Of a stretch of DNA of 64,000 nucleotides, positions 43,022 to 51,594 are shown one piece after another (position 1 is the first letter of the stretch; every line of letters starts with the position of its first letter). A program made the position numbers and the translations under genes. Under the pieces are notes generated by a model. The model was not told the origin of the DNA. It did no database searches and saw nothing but the letters and a program-made list of their open reading frames with translations. The stretch comes from Pseudonocardia benzenivorans CB1190. Lineage in GTDB: Bacteria; Actinomycetota; Actinomycetes; Mycobacteriales; Pseudonocardiaceae. The DNA lies in the NCBI RefSeq assembly GCF_000196675.2, contig NC_015312.1:62001-126000 (forward strand), given 5' to 3'.

Positions 43022-44012
43022 GCTGTCGCGGCTGGCGGGGATCAGCACCCGGATGCTGCGGCACTACGACGCCATCGGCCTGGTGTCGCCGACCAGCCGC
43101 TCGGCCAACGGCTACCGCGACTACACCCCCGACGACATCAGGCGCCTGTTCCGGGTCGAGAGCCTGCGGACGCTGGGGTTGTCGCTGCAGTCGATCCGGC
43201 ACACGCTCGCCGACGCGGACGTCGCGCCGAGCGAGCTGGTCGAGGAGCTCATCACCAGCACGGGGGAGCGCATCGCTCGCGAGCAGGCCCTGCTGCGGCG
43301 GTTGGAGGGCGTGCGCGCCAGCGGGGCGACGTCGTGGCGCGACGTCCTCGACCTGGTCGCGCTCATGCAGGGGCTCGACTCGTCGGACCCGTCCCGGCGG
43401 CAGCGCGCCGCGCTGTCCGACGGCACCCCGGTGCCCGCCGCGCCGATCGTCGACGCGCTGCTCGAGGAGGACGACCCGAACGTCGCCGGCGCCCTGCAGT
43501 GGGCGTTGACCCGGTCGTCCGACGACGCCCTGCCACACCTCGTCGAGGCCCTGCACTCGTCGGACGAGCAGGCACGGCGCCAGGCGGTGGCGGCGCTCGT
43601 CAAGCTGGAGCCGGCGGACTCCGAGTCGGCCCTGCGGGACGCGCTGGGGCACACCGACCGGGTCGTCCGCGAGCGCGCCTCGCTGGCGCTGGGGAGCAGG
43701 GGAGCCGTCGAGGTGGTCCCCGAGCTGCTCGAGATGGTCGTGCGGGGTTCCGACGACGTCGTCGCCGCCGAGATCCTCGGCCGGCTCGCGCGCCTGCACG
43801 GGCTGGGCGACCAGCTCGCCGGCGTCGTCGTCGCGCGCCTGGCGAGCGAGGACGCTTTGCCGGGCGCGCGGGCGCGGCTCACCCAGGCACTCGCCGAGAT
43901 CCCGGGGCCCGAGGCACACCACGCCCTCGCCGACCTGACCCAGGACCGGGACCGAGCGGTGGCGGTCACCGCGACCTATCTGCTCGCGATCCACTCCGCG
44001 ACCCGCCACTGA
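43008..44012 (+). CDS. MerR regulator fused to HEAT repeats
   Basis: 334 residues. Residues 1-70 are a standard MerR winged helix (MRIGELSRLAGISTRMLRHY, GLVSPTSRSANGYRDYTPDD), then a dimerisation helix to about 110. In place of a small effector domain, residues 145-330 are HEAT repeats (VIDALLEEDDPNVAG-like, SDEQARRQAVAALVKLEPAD, DRVVRERASLALGSRGAVEV). It is overlapped by the HEAT-only gene and controlled by the palindrome upstream. The effector could be a protein and not a small molecule; inference. Confidence 0.82.
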   Translation: MRIGELSRLAGISTRMLRHYDAIGLVSPTSRSANGYRDYTPDDIRRLFRVESLRTLGLSLQSIRHTLADADVAPSELVEELITSTGERIAREQALLRRLEGVRASGATSWRDVLDLVALMQGLDSSDPSRRQRAALSDGTPVPAAPIVDALLEEDDPNVAGALQWALTRSSDDALPHLVEALHSSDEQARRQAVAALVKLEPADSESALRDALGHTDRVVRERASLALGSRGAVEVVPELLEMVVRGSDDVVAAEILGRLARLHGLGDQLAGVVVARLASEDALPGARARLTQALAEIPGPEAHHALADLTQDRDRAVAVTATYLLAIHSATRH

Positions 44013-44142
44013 CGGGCCTCCCGGCCCGCAACGTAGGGTCACCGAGGTGCTCCCCGTTCCCCGTTCCGCCCGTGCGGGACCGCGGAGGGACGCACAGCCC
44101 GATCACAGGTCCCGCACAGCTCGCCGGGCCAGACTCGGTGGT

Positions 44143-45246
44143 ATGGCGTTCCCGGCGGTACCGGCTCCGCGCCCTGAGTACGTCCGGTCACCGGGCGCTG
44201 CGGGCGGGGCCGACGGCGCACGCCCGGCACCGAGGACGCGGTCGCGACGGGGCCGCCGGCTGCTCGCGCTCGCCGCGGTGGTGCTGGTCGTCGTGGAGAT
44301 CGTCGTGGTCGCGCCGGAGGTGGGCAACGCCGTCGCGGCACTGCAGGCCATCGACGTCGACTGGTTCGGCGTCGCGGTCGTCGCCACGGTGGTGTCGATG
44401 AGCATGTTCGGCCTGGGCCGGCGCCGCCTGCTGGCCGCCGCCGGGGTGCGGACCCCGGCGGGTGCGTCGGTGGCCGCGGCGTTCGTCGCCAACGCCCTGC
44501 ACGTGACGCTCCCGGGTGGTGCCGCGTTCTCGACCGCGTACACCTACCGGTGGATGCGCGACCGGGGCGCCACGGTGGCCGTCGGGACGTGGGTCCTCGT
44601 GGCGGGCGGCGTGCTCGCGACGGGGTCGCTCGTCGCGCTGGGGCTCGCCGGCGCCCTGCTGGCCGGACGCAGCGGCGGGCTCGTCGGCAGCGTGTGCGAG
44701 CTGGTCGGACTGCTGGCCGTGGCGGTGCTGGTCCGCCATCTCAGCCGGCATCCGGAGCTGGTCCGGGCCGCGTGCGCGCACGTGCTGACCCGGGTGAACC
44801 GGCTGCGCCGGCGCGAGCCGGCGGCGGGTGCGGCGGCGCTCGACGACCTCGTCGGCCAGCTCCAGGCGGTCCGGCCACGCCCGGCGGACTGGTTCGCCGC
44901 CGGCGGCTGTGCGGTCGCGAACTGGGCGTTCGACCTCGGCTGTCTCGCCGCGTGCGCCGCGGCGCTGCGGGTGCACGGTCTCGGGCTGCCGCTGCTGCTG
45001 GTCGCCTACACCGCGGGGATGGCGACGTCGGGACTGTCGCCGCTGCCCGGCGGGATCGGTGTCGTCGACGCGACGCTCGTGCTCGCGCTCACCGCGGGCG
45101 GGGTCCCGGTGGCGGCGGCGTTGCCCGTCGTCGTGCTGTACCGGCTGATCAGCGTCGTCGGGGTCGTGGCGGCGGGCTGGGTCTGCTACGTCGTGCAGCA
45201 GGTGCGCCCCGGCGCCGCCGCGGTCGGGACCGCCGCGTCCCGATGA
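44143..45246 (+). CDS. Lysyl-PG synthase-like flippase-domain membrane protein (UPF0104)
   Basis: 367 residues with eight or so helices after a Pro/Arg-rich start. Family blocks are NALHVTLPGGAAFSTAYTYR, NWAFDLGCLAACAAALRVHG and SGLSPLPGGIGVVDATLVLA. It is the membrane half of MprF-like proteins without the aminoacyl-transferase, seen in many lipid or glycolipid export contexts. ATG 44143 is preferred over an upstream GTG. Role unknown. Confidence 0.76.
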   Translation: MAFPAVPAPRPEYVRSPGAAGGADGARPAPRTRSRRGRRLLALAAVVLVVVEIVVVAPEVGNAVAALQAIDVDWFGVAVVATVVSMSMFGLGRRRLLAAAGVRTPAGASVAAAFVANALHVTLPGGAAFSTAYTYRWMRDRGATVAVGTWVLVAGGVLATGSLVALGLAGALLAGRSGGLVGSVCELVGLLAVAVLVRHLSRHPELVRAACAHVLTRVNRLRRREPAAGAAALDDLVGQLQAVRPRPADWFAAGGCAVANWAFDLGCLAACAAALRVHGLGLPLLLVAYTAGMATSGLSPLPGGIGVVDATLVLALTAGGVPVAAALPVVVLYRLISVVGVVAAGWVCYVVQQVRPGAAAVGTAASR

Positions 45247-45276
45247 CTTCCCGGCCGTCGCGCGGTCTGGACCGGT

Positions 45277-45624
45277 ATGGACCTCTTCGCGGGCATCGCG
45301 GTACGTGACCTGGCCCGGGCGGTGGACTGGTTCGACCGCTTCTTCGGCGAGTTCTTCGGCGCGGTCGAGACGTTCGCGCCCAACGACGTCGAGCGGGTCT
45401 GGACGATCGGCGAGCACCGCCACGTCTACGTCGTCGTGCAGCCGGCCGCCGCCGGGCACTCGCTGCTCACCCTGTTCGTCGACGATCTCGACGCGCTCCT
45501 CCGCGACGTCGCGAGCCGTGGCATCACCCCGGACCTGCAGGAGACGTACGGAAACGGCGTCCGCAAGGCGGTCTTCCACGACCCCGACGGCAACGAGATC
45601 GGCGTCGGTGGCGGGCCGGGCTGA
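45277..45624 (+). CDS. VOC/glyoxalase-family protein
   Basis: 115 residues: MDLFAGIAVRDLARAVDWFD, HSLLTLFVDDLDALLRDVAS and KAVFHDPDGNEIGVGGGPG are the typical VOC strands and the DPDGN turn. Metal ligands are not obvious, so it may be a binding protein or a dioxygenase-like enzyme. It stands alone between the UPF0104 gene and the sigma factor pair. Confidence 0.75.
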   Translation: MDLFAGIAVRDLARAVDWFDRFFGEFFGAVETFAPNDVERVWTIGEHRHVYVVVQPAAAGHSLLTLFVDDLDALLRDVASRGITPDLQETYGNGVRKAVFHDPDGNEIGVGGGPG

Positions 45625-45741
45625 GCCCCGCAGGAAGGTTGCGGAAGATTTTTCCCGGACGTGTCGATCCGGACCGATGCCCGTTCGACCCGTGGATGAG
45701 AGGGTCGCGAGGGGCGACCCGACGACTCAGGGAGACACACC

Positions 45742-46164
45742 GTGAAGTACATGCTGATCATGCGGGCGACCGACGAGGGCTACGCGAGCATGGGCGCCCT
45801 CGACTTCGACGAGGTCATCGCGACGATGGGCCGCTTCAACGACGAGCTGATCCGGGCCGGCGTGCTGCTGGCCGCCGAGGGCCTCGCGGATGCGTCGGAG
45901 GGCGTCGTCGTGGACTACTCGGCGGAGGCGCCCGTCGTCACCGACGGACCGTACGGGGAGACCAAGGAGCTGTTCGGCGGCTTCTACATCCTCAACGTCG
46001 CCTCGAAGGAGGAGGCGGTCGAGTGGGCCAAGCGCCTGCCGGCCTTCGGCGGGAAGGGCTTCAAGACCGAGATCCGGCGCGTCACGACGATCGACGAGTT
46101 CCCGCAGGACAACGAGTGGATCAAGAAGGAGCGGGCGTGGCGCGAGGCCAACGGCCAGCTCTGA
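45742..46164 (+). CDS. YCII/DGPF-family protein, partner of an ECF42 sigma factor
   Basis: 140 residues. It begins MKYMLIMRATDEGYASMG and has the family motif as DGPYGETKELFGGFYIL (usual DGPF). GTG 45742 follows AGGGAGACACACC. It ends 3 bases before the sigma factor gene; this pairing defines the ECF42 group. Its biochemical role is unknown. Confidence 0.82.
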   Translation: MKYMLIMRATDEGYASMGALDFDEVIATMGRFNDELIRAGVLLAAEGLADASEGVVVDYSAEAPVVTDGPYGETKELFGGFYILNVASKEEAVEWAKRLPAFGGKGFKTEIRRVTTIDEFPQDNEWIKKERAWREANGQL

Positions 46165-46167
46165 GCG

Positions 46168-47448
46168 ATGGCTGACCCGACCGGGCGGCAGGCCGTCGCC
46201 GCGGTGTGGCGCATCGAGTCGGCCCGGATCGTCGGCGCGCTCACCCGCTACACCGGCGACTTCGCGCTCGCGGAGGACCTCGCCCAGGAGGCGCTGGCCG
46301 AGGCGCTGGTGACGTGGCCCCGCGACGGAGTCCCGCGCAACCCGGCGGGATGGCTGCTGACCACCGGCAGGCGCCGTGCGATCGACGCGTTCCGCCGCCG
46401 GTCGGCACGTGACGAGCGGTACGCCGCCCTCGCCCGCGACCTGGGCGAGGGCGGCATCGTCAGCGGGAGCGGGGGACCGGCCGAGGAGGCCGACGACGTG
46501 CTGTGGGACCCCGACCGGATCGACGACGACGTGCTCGCGCTGATGTTCGTCTCCTGCCATCCGACGCTGTCGCCGGAGGCACGCGTCGCGCTCACCCTGC
46601 GCGTCGTCGGCGGTCTGACCAGTGACGAGATCGCGACGGCCTTCTTCGTACCGACGGCGACCGTCCAGGCACGGATCACCCGCGCCAAGAAGACGCTGGG
46701 CGCGGCACGGGTGCCGTTCGCGGTGCCGCCCCCCGAGGACCGTCGGGAGCGGCTCGGATCGGTGCTCAGCGTCGTGTACCTGATCTTCACCGAGGGCTCG
46801 TCGGCGAGCTCCGGCGACGACCTGATCCGGTTCGACCTGGCCGGTGAGGCACAGCGGCTCGCCAGGGTGCTGGCGCGGCTGATGCCCGAGGAGCCCGAGG
46901 TCCACGGCCTGCTGGCGCTGCTGGAGCTCACGGCCGCGCGCTTCCCCGCACGGATCGGGCCGGACGGCGAGCCGGTGCTGCTGGAGGACCAGGACCGCCG
47001 GCGGTGGGACCGGGCCGCGATCCGCCGGGGCCGGGCGGCGCTGGCCCGCGTCGACGCCGCGGGTCGCGGGCTCGGCTACTACGGCCTGCAGGCGGCGATC
47101 GCGGAGTGCCACGCCGTCGCCGGCTCGGTCGCCGAGACGAACTGGGAGCGCGTCGTGCTGCTCTACGAGGCGCTGGGCCGGCTCGCGCCGTCGCCGGTCG
47201 TCGATCTCAACCGGGCGGTGGCGGTGTCGATGGCGCAGGGGCCGGCGGCGGCGCTGGCGATCGTCGACGAGCTGGCCGCCGGTGGGGCGCTGACCGGCTC
47301 GCACCTGCTCCCGACGGTGCGCGGCGAGCTGCTCACCCGCCTGGGCCGGGCCGACGCCGCCCGGGCCGATCTCGAGGCCGCGATCCGGCTGTGCCGCAAC
47401 GACCGTGAGCGCGCGGTGCTGCAGCGGAAGGTCGCCGCCCTGGGCTGA
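46168..47448 (+). CDS. ECF42-type sigma factor with C-terminal TPR extension
   Basis: 426 residues. Region 2 is visible as TRYTGDFALAEDLAQEALAE and RNPAGWLLTTGRRRAIDAFR; region 4 as LTLRVVGGLTSDEIATAFFV followed by TATVQARITRAKKTL. A 230-residue C-terminal extension (YLIFTEGSSASSGDDLIRFD, LLALLELTAARFPARIGPDG, ANWERVVLLYEALGRLAPSP-like) replaces an anti-sigma factor in this group. It probably starts transcription of its own operon with the DGPF gene. Confidence 0.87.
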   Translation: MADPTGRQAVAAVWRIESARIVGALTRYTGDFALAEDLAQEALAEALVTWPRDGVPRNPAGWLLTTGRRRAIDAFRRRSARDERYAALARDLGEGGIVSGSGGPAEEADDVLWDPDRIDDDVLALMFVSCHPTLSPEARVALTLRVVGGLTSDEIATAFFVPTATVQARITRAKKTLGAARVPFAVPPPEDRRERLGSVLSVVYLIFTEGSSASSGDDLIRFDLAGEAQRLARVLARLMPEEPEVHGLLALLELTAARFPARIGPDGEPVLLEDQDRRRWDRAAIRRGRAALARVDAAGRGLGYYGLQAAIAECHAVAGSVAETNWERVVLLYEALGRLAPSPVVDLNRAVAVSMAQGPAAALAIVDELAAGGALTGSHLLPTVRGELLTRLGRADAARADLEAAIRLCRNDRERAVLQRKVAALG

Positions 47449-47563
47449 CGTCCCCCGGTCGGCCGATACGGGCGTCGCACCCCGGGTGGCCCGGCCGCCC
47501 GACCGCGCGGCGGCGCCCGCGGGGGCAAGGTCGACGGTGAACCCACCACCAGGAGGCGCCACC

Positions 47564-48244
47564 ATGACCGCCGCGACCCTGCGGTCCCTGACCAGCAGCA
47601 CCCAGGACGGGATCGACGACGACCGTCCACTGTGGCTGGTCGTCCTCGACCTGGTGTCGGTGCTGCTGTTCGCCGTCGAGGGCGGGCTGATGGCGGTGTC
47701 GGCGGGGTTCGCCCTGGTCGGCGTCCTCGCCGTCGCGTTCGTGTCGGCGCTCGGGGGCGGGCTGGTCCGCGACCTCGTCGTGCACCGCCACCCGCCGGCG
47801 GCGCTCGGCTCCGTCGCCTACCCGGCGACGGCGCTCGTCGGCGGCCTGCTGGCGGCGTTCGGCCACGTCGGGCTCGGGGTGCTGCTGCCCGGGATGCGGG
47901 TGCCGTTCGACGCCGTCGGGCTCGGCCTGGTGTGCGGGGTCGGCGCGATCGTCGCGCTCGACAAGCGCATGTCGGCACTGGGTGCGGTGTTGCTGGGAAC
48001 GGTGAGCGCCGTCGGCGGGGGTGCGATCCGCGACATCATGACCGGCTCGGTCCCCGTGGTGCTGCGCCACGACGTCAGCGCGGTCGCGGCCGCGGCCGGC
48101 GCGACCGTCACCATCGTGACGCTGCGGTGCGGGGCGCGGCGGCAGGTGGCCGTCGTCCTGGGGGCCGTCGCGTGCACCGCGCTCTCCCTCGCCGCGGCGT
48201 ACCTCGGATGGCGGCTCCCCGCGCTGACGACGCCGGCCGGCTGA
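47564..48244 (+). CDS. TRIC-type (UPF0126) membrane channel protein
   Basis: 226 residues, seven helices with two internal repeats. Each repeat holds the TRIC glycine-rich signature: VSALGGGLVRDLVVHRHPPA (residues 63-82) and VSAVGGGAIRDIMTGSVPVV. ATG 47564 follows AGGAGG. Bacterial TRIC proteins conduct monovalent cations. Confidence 0.83.
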   Translation: MTAATLRSLTSSTQDGIDDDRPLWLVVLDLVSVLLFAVEGGLMAVSAGFALVGVLAVAFVSALGGGLVRDLVVHRHPPAALGSVAYPATALVGGLLAAFGHVGLGVLLPGMRVPFDAVGLGLVCGVGAIVALDKRMSALGAVLLGTVSAVGGGAIRDIMTGSVPVVLRHDVSAVAAAAGATVTIVTLRCGARRQVAVVLGAVACTALSLAAAYLGWRLPALTTPAG

Positions 48245-48266
48245 CCCCCCGCCGCGGCACCGACCG

Positions 48267-48812
48267 TCAGCGCGGGCCGTAGGTCAGGTGCACCACCTGG
48301 TTGGTGTAGCTCTCGCAGCCCAACAGCGCGAGCGTGCTCTCGGTGCCCTCGGGGAAGAGCTTGGGGCCCGTCCCGAGCGCGACCGGGTAGACGAACAGGT
48401 GCAGCTCGTCGACGAGGCCGTCGGCGAGCATCGCCCGCACCAGCGTGCCGCTGCCCGACACGTAGATGGCGCCGTCGGTCTCGTCCTTGAACCGCCGGAT
48501 CACGTCGGCGTCGTAGCCGCCCAGCAGGTGCGAGTTGTTCCAGCCGTCGGCACTGGTCAGCGAGGCCGACACGACGTGCTTGGCCGTGTTGTTGAAGAAC
48601 GGGACCCCCGGGTCGTCCTCCTCGGTGCGGGCCGACCAGGCCGGCCCCATCTCGACGAACGTCCGACGGCCCAGCAGGATCGCCGTCGCCTTGCCGGTGA
48701 TGTCGCCGATCGTCGTGGCCATCTCGTCGGTGAACGGGTAGTCGAACGTCCACATCGGCGCCCCGATGCAGCCGTCGAGGGTGATGAACTCGTGAACGGT
48801 GATGGCGCCCAT
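48267..48812 (-). CDS. Dihydrofolate-reductase-like (RibD C-terminal) protein
   Basis: 181 residues: MGAITVHEFITLDGCIGAPM, ATAILLGRRTFVEMGPAWSA, DGAIYVSGSGTLVRAMLADG and VDELHLFVYPVALGTGPKLF. These are blocks of the RibD_C fold common in actinobacteria (NADPH-dependent reductases of unknown substrate). It is convergent with the TRIC gene. Confidence 0.83.
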   Translation of the reverse strand: MGAITVHEFITLDGCIGAPMWTFDYPFTDEMATTIGDITGKATAILLGRRTFVEMGPAWSARTEEDDPGVPFFNNTAKHVVSASLTSADGWNNSHLLGGYDADVIRRFKDETDGAIYVSGSGTLVRAMLADGLVDELHLFVYPVALGTGPKLFPEGTESTLALLGCESYTNQVVHLTYGPR

Positions 48813-48935
48813 GGTGTGTGCTCCTTCGTCGGGGGCGCGTCGGCGACGCGCGTTCGGCAGAGGGGACCGTCGCCGTCGGCGGAACTCATCGGCCCGGTGT
48901 GGGGCGATTCGTCGGGCGCCCGAGGTCGGACCTTG

Positions 48936-49685
48936 TCATCGGTCGCCGCCGGTCCCGTCGGCGGTGCCGCCGAGGTCGGAGACGTCGATGCGGGTGTAGG
49001 TGTCGCGCAGCGCGGTGAGGTGGTTACGCATGGCGCGGCTCGCGGCGGCGGCGTTGCGGTCGCGGACGTGCCCGAGGATCTCGGCGTGCTCGACGGCGAC
49101 CCGGCGCCAGAACTCCGCGCCCGCCCGGTCGCGCAGGAACCGGTCGCGCATGACGGTGAAGATCGGCCGGGCGACGACCTCCAGCAGCGGGTTCTCCGTG
49201 GCGCGCAGCAGCAGCACGTGGAAGCGGCTGTTGGCCGACCAGTCGACCTCCTTCCCGCCGGCGGCGTCGCCCGCCACGACCACGGTCGCGGCCAGCCGGT
49301 CGAGGTCGGCCTCGCTGCGGTGCCGGGCGGCCAGGCCTGCTCCCGGCACCTCGATCATCGTCCGCACCTGCAGGAGCTGGCCCACCGACAGCCGGTTGCG
49401 CGACAGCATGCCGATCGACGTCTGGAGGTAGTCCGCGACGTCGTCGGTCGACGGCTCGGCGACGAACGTGCCCCCGCCCACGCCACGCGACGACGTCAGC
49501 AGCTTCTGCGTCGAGAGCACCCGCAGGGCCTCGCGCAGGGTGCTGCGGCTGACCGCCATCCGCTCGGTCAGCTCGCCCTCGGGTGGCAGCCGGTCGCCGG
49601 GACGCAGCTCGCCCGTGACGATCATGCTGCGGAGCTCGTCGGCGACGCGCTCGTACTCGAGCCGTCTGCTTCCGGGCGCGGACAT
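48936..49685 (-). CDS. GntR/FadR-family regulator
   Basis: 249 residues: GntR winged helix (YERVADELRSMIVTGELRPG, VSRSTLREALRVLSTQKLL) and an FCD all-helical effector domain with the metal-site histidines in RFHVLLLRATENPL and AVEHAEILGHVRDR. ATG 49685 is favoured over the upstream frame. It diverges from the MaoC-ADH-PrpD genes and probably controls them. Confidence 0.84.
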   Translation of the reverse strand: MSAPGSRRLEYERVADELRSMIVTGELRPGDRLPPEGELTERMAVSRSTLREALRVLSTQKLLTSSRGVGGGTFVAEPSTDDVADYLQTSIGMLSRNRLSVGQLLQVRTMIEVPGAGLAARHRSEADLDRLAATVVVAGDAAGGKEVDWSANSRFHVLLLRATENPLLEVVARPIFTVMRDRFLRDRAGAEFWRRVAVEHAEILGHVRDRNAAAASRAMRNHLTALRDTYTRIDVSDLGGTADGTGGDR

Positions 49686-49819
49686 GGCCCGAGACGGTAG
49701 CCGACTCCCTTCGGGCAACCGGCGTGCGACGGTTGACGGGGAAAAGTCTGATGTTTAGCGTGCGAGCGGCAACGATCCGGGGCCGGTCGACGACGGTGTG
49801 GAGCGAGGGGCGGAGCACG

Positions 49820-50362
49820 GTGACAGTCCAGCCTGGGTGGCAGGGCCGGTTCTACGAGGACTTCGAGATCGGCGACGTCTACCGGCACCCCTTGGGGCGC
49901 ACCGTCGACGACACCGACAACACCTGGTTCACGCTGCTGACGATGAACACGAACCAGGCCCACTTCAACGAGCAGGTCGGGGCAGGGTCCGAGTTCGGGC
50001 GCCGGCTCGTCGTGTCGACGTTGACCCTCGCCATCGCCATCGGCCAGAGCGTCATCGACGTGACCCAGAACGCCTTCGCGAACCTCGGCCTCGACGCCGT
50101 GAAGTTCTCCCACCCGGTCTTCGCGGGCGACACCCTGTGGTCGGAGTCGCAGGTCATCGCCAAGCGCGAGTCGGCGTCGCGGCCCGAGGCGGGCATCGTC
50201 GGGGTCTACACCCGCACCCTCAACCAGGACGGCGACATCGTCTGCTCGTTCGAACGCACCTTCTACGTGCACAAGAAGGGCGCCGCCCGCGGTGAGTCCC
50301 GCTTCCCGGAGGCCAAGGAGCCGATGCCCGAGATCGCGCCGAGAACCCGCGCCGGTTCCTGA
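49820..50362 (+). CDS. MaoC-like hydratase/dehydratase
   Basis: 180 residues of hot-dog fold. It begins VQPGWQGRFYEDFEIGDVYR and has DNTWFTLLTMNTNQAHFNEQ, the hydratase-2 pattern with catalytic D and H, and DAVKFSHPVFAGDTLWSESQ. It probably hydrates a mesaconyl- or enoyl-CoA-like compound. GTG 49820 follows AGGGGCGGAG; longer starts lack homology. It starts a catabolic cluster of three genes. Confidence 0.82.
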   Translation: MTVQPGWQGRFYEDFEIGDVYRHPLGRTVDDTDNTWFTLLTMNTNQAHFNEQVGAGSEFGRRLVVSTLTLAIAIGQSVIDVTQNAFANLGLDAVKFSHPVFAGDTLWSESQVIAKRESASRPEAGIVGVYTRTLNQDGDIVCSFERTFYVHKKGAARGESRFPEAKEPMPEIAPRTRAGS

Positions 50363-50502
50363 TCCGCGCCGGTCTCGGGACCGTCGCCGGCCGCCCTGCA
50401 GCCGGGCGTGCGGTGAGCGACAGTCAGACCCGAGCACGACGGGCGGCGCGGCACCGGCCGTGTCGTCCGGCCCACCGTCGGAGGACCGGAAAGGACGTGC
50501 CC

Positions 50503-51594
50503 ATGACCACGGGACGCCTGGCCTACATGCCCGAGCCCGGGAGCGTGGAGCTCCGCGAGTACGAGCTGCCGACCCCGGAGCCGGGCAGCCTGCTCATCGA
50601 GACCGTCGCCGCCGGCATCTGCGGGTCGGACCTGCACATGTTCGCCGACAAGCACCCGCTCAAGTCGATCGTCCTCGGGCACGAGGTGATCGGGCGGGTG
50701 GTCGACCCGGCCACCCGGCCGACCGACTCCGCGGGCCGTGAGCTGCACCCCGGTGACCTGGTCTCGGTGGTCTACTTCGCGTTCTGCCAGCACTGCCGCC
50801 AGTGCGCCCGCGGCCTGACGCACCTGTGCGAGAACGCCTACAACCACTGGATCGCCTCGCCGGACGAGTTCCCACACTTCACCGGCACCTTCGGCACCCA
50901 CTACTACGTGGGCCGGTTCCAGCACCTGTTCAAGGTCCCCGACAACGTCGACCCGCTCGCGGCGGTCAGCGCGAACTGTGCGCTCGCGCAGGTGTCCGCG
51001 GGGGTCGACCGCGGTGGCGTCACCGCCGGGGACACCGTCGTCATCCAGGGCGCCGGGGGTCTGGGGCTGTGGGGGGTCGCCGTCGCCAAGGAACGTGGGG
51101 CGCACGTCATCGTGGTCGACGCGGTGCAGCGCCGGCTCGACGCGGCGAAGGCGTTCGGGGCCGACGAGGTCGTCTCGTTCGACGAGGCACCCGAGCCGGG
51201 CGACCGCATCGCCCGGGTGCGGGAGCTCACCGACGGCGGCGCGGACGTCGGGCTGGAGCTCACCGGCGTCGGCTCGGCGGTGCTCGAGGGTGTCGAGATG
51301 GTCCGCCCGGGGGCGACGTACGTCGAGATCGGCAACGTCATGCCCGGTGTGGAGATCGGGCTGGACATCGGGTCGCTGACGCGCCGCTCGGTCACCATTC
51401 ACCCGGTGATCCGCTACCACCAGCGGTTCTTGAAGGGGGCGCTGGACTTCATCTCGCGCAACGTGGGCCGGTTGCCGTTCGACCAGCTCGTCGACGCGAC
51501 CTATCCGCTCGACGACGTGCTGCAGGCGATGGAGGACTCGAAGGCGCGCAAGGTCAACCGGGCCGCGCTGACGATGGGCCCGGACGCGCGGTGA
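50503..51594 (+). CDS. Zinc-dependent medium-chain alcohol dehydrogenase
   Basis: 363 residues. Catalytic zinc ligands: Cys in GICGSDLHMF and GHE in VLGHEVIGRV. The structural zinc region is FCQHCRQCARGLTHLCE with four cysteines. The NAD(P) site is IQGAGGLGLWGVAVAKERG. ATG 50503 follows GGAGGACCGGAAAGGAC. Its stop overlaps the PrpD-like start by GTGA. The substrate, an alcohol or hydroxy acid, is unknown. Confidence 0.86.
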   Translation: MTTGRLAYMPEPGSVELREYELPTPEPGSLLIETVAAGICGSDLHMFADKHPLKSIVLGHEVIGRVVDPATRPTDSAGRELHPGDLVSVVYFAFCQHCRQCARGLTHLCENAYNHWIASPDEFPHFTGTFGTHYYVGRFQHLFKVPDNVDPLAAVSANCALAQVSAGVDRGGVTAGDTVVIQGAGGLGLWGVAVAKERGAHVIVVDAVQRRLDAAKAFGADEVVSFDEAPEPGDRIARVRELTDGGADVGLELTGVGSAVLEGVEMVRPGATYVEIGNVMPGVEIGLDIGSLTRRSVTIHPVIRYHQRFLKGALDFISRNVGRLPFDQLVDATYPLDDVLQAMEDSKARKVNRAALTMGPDAR

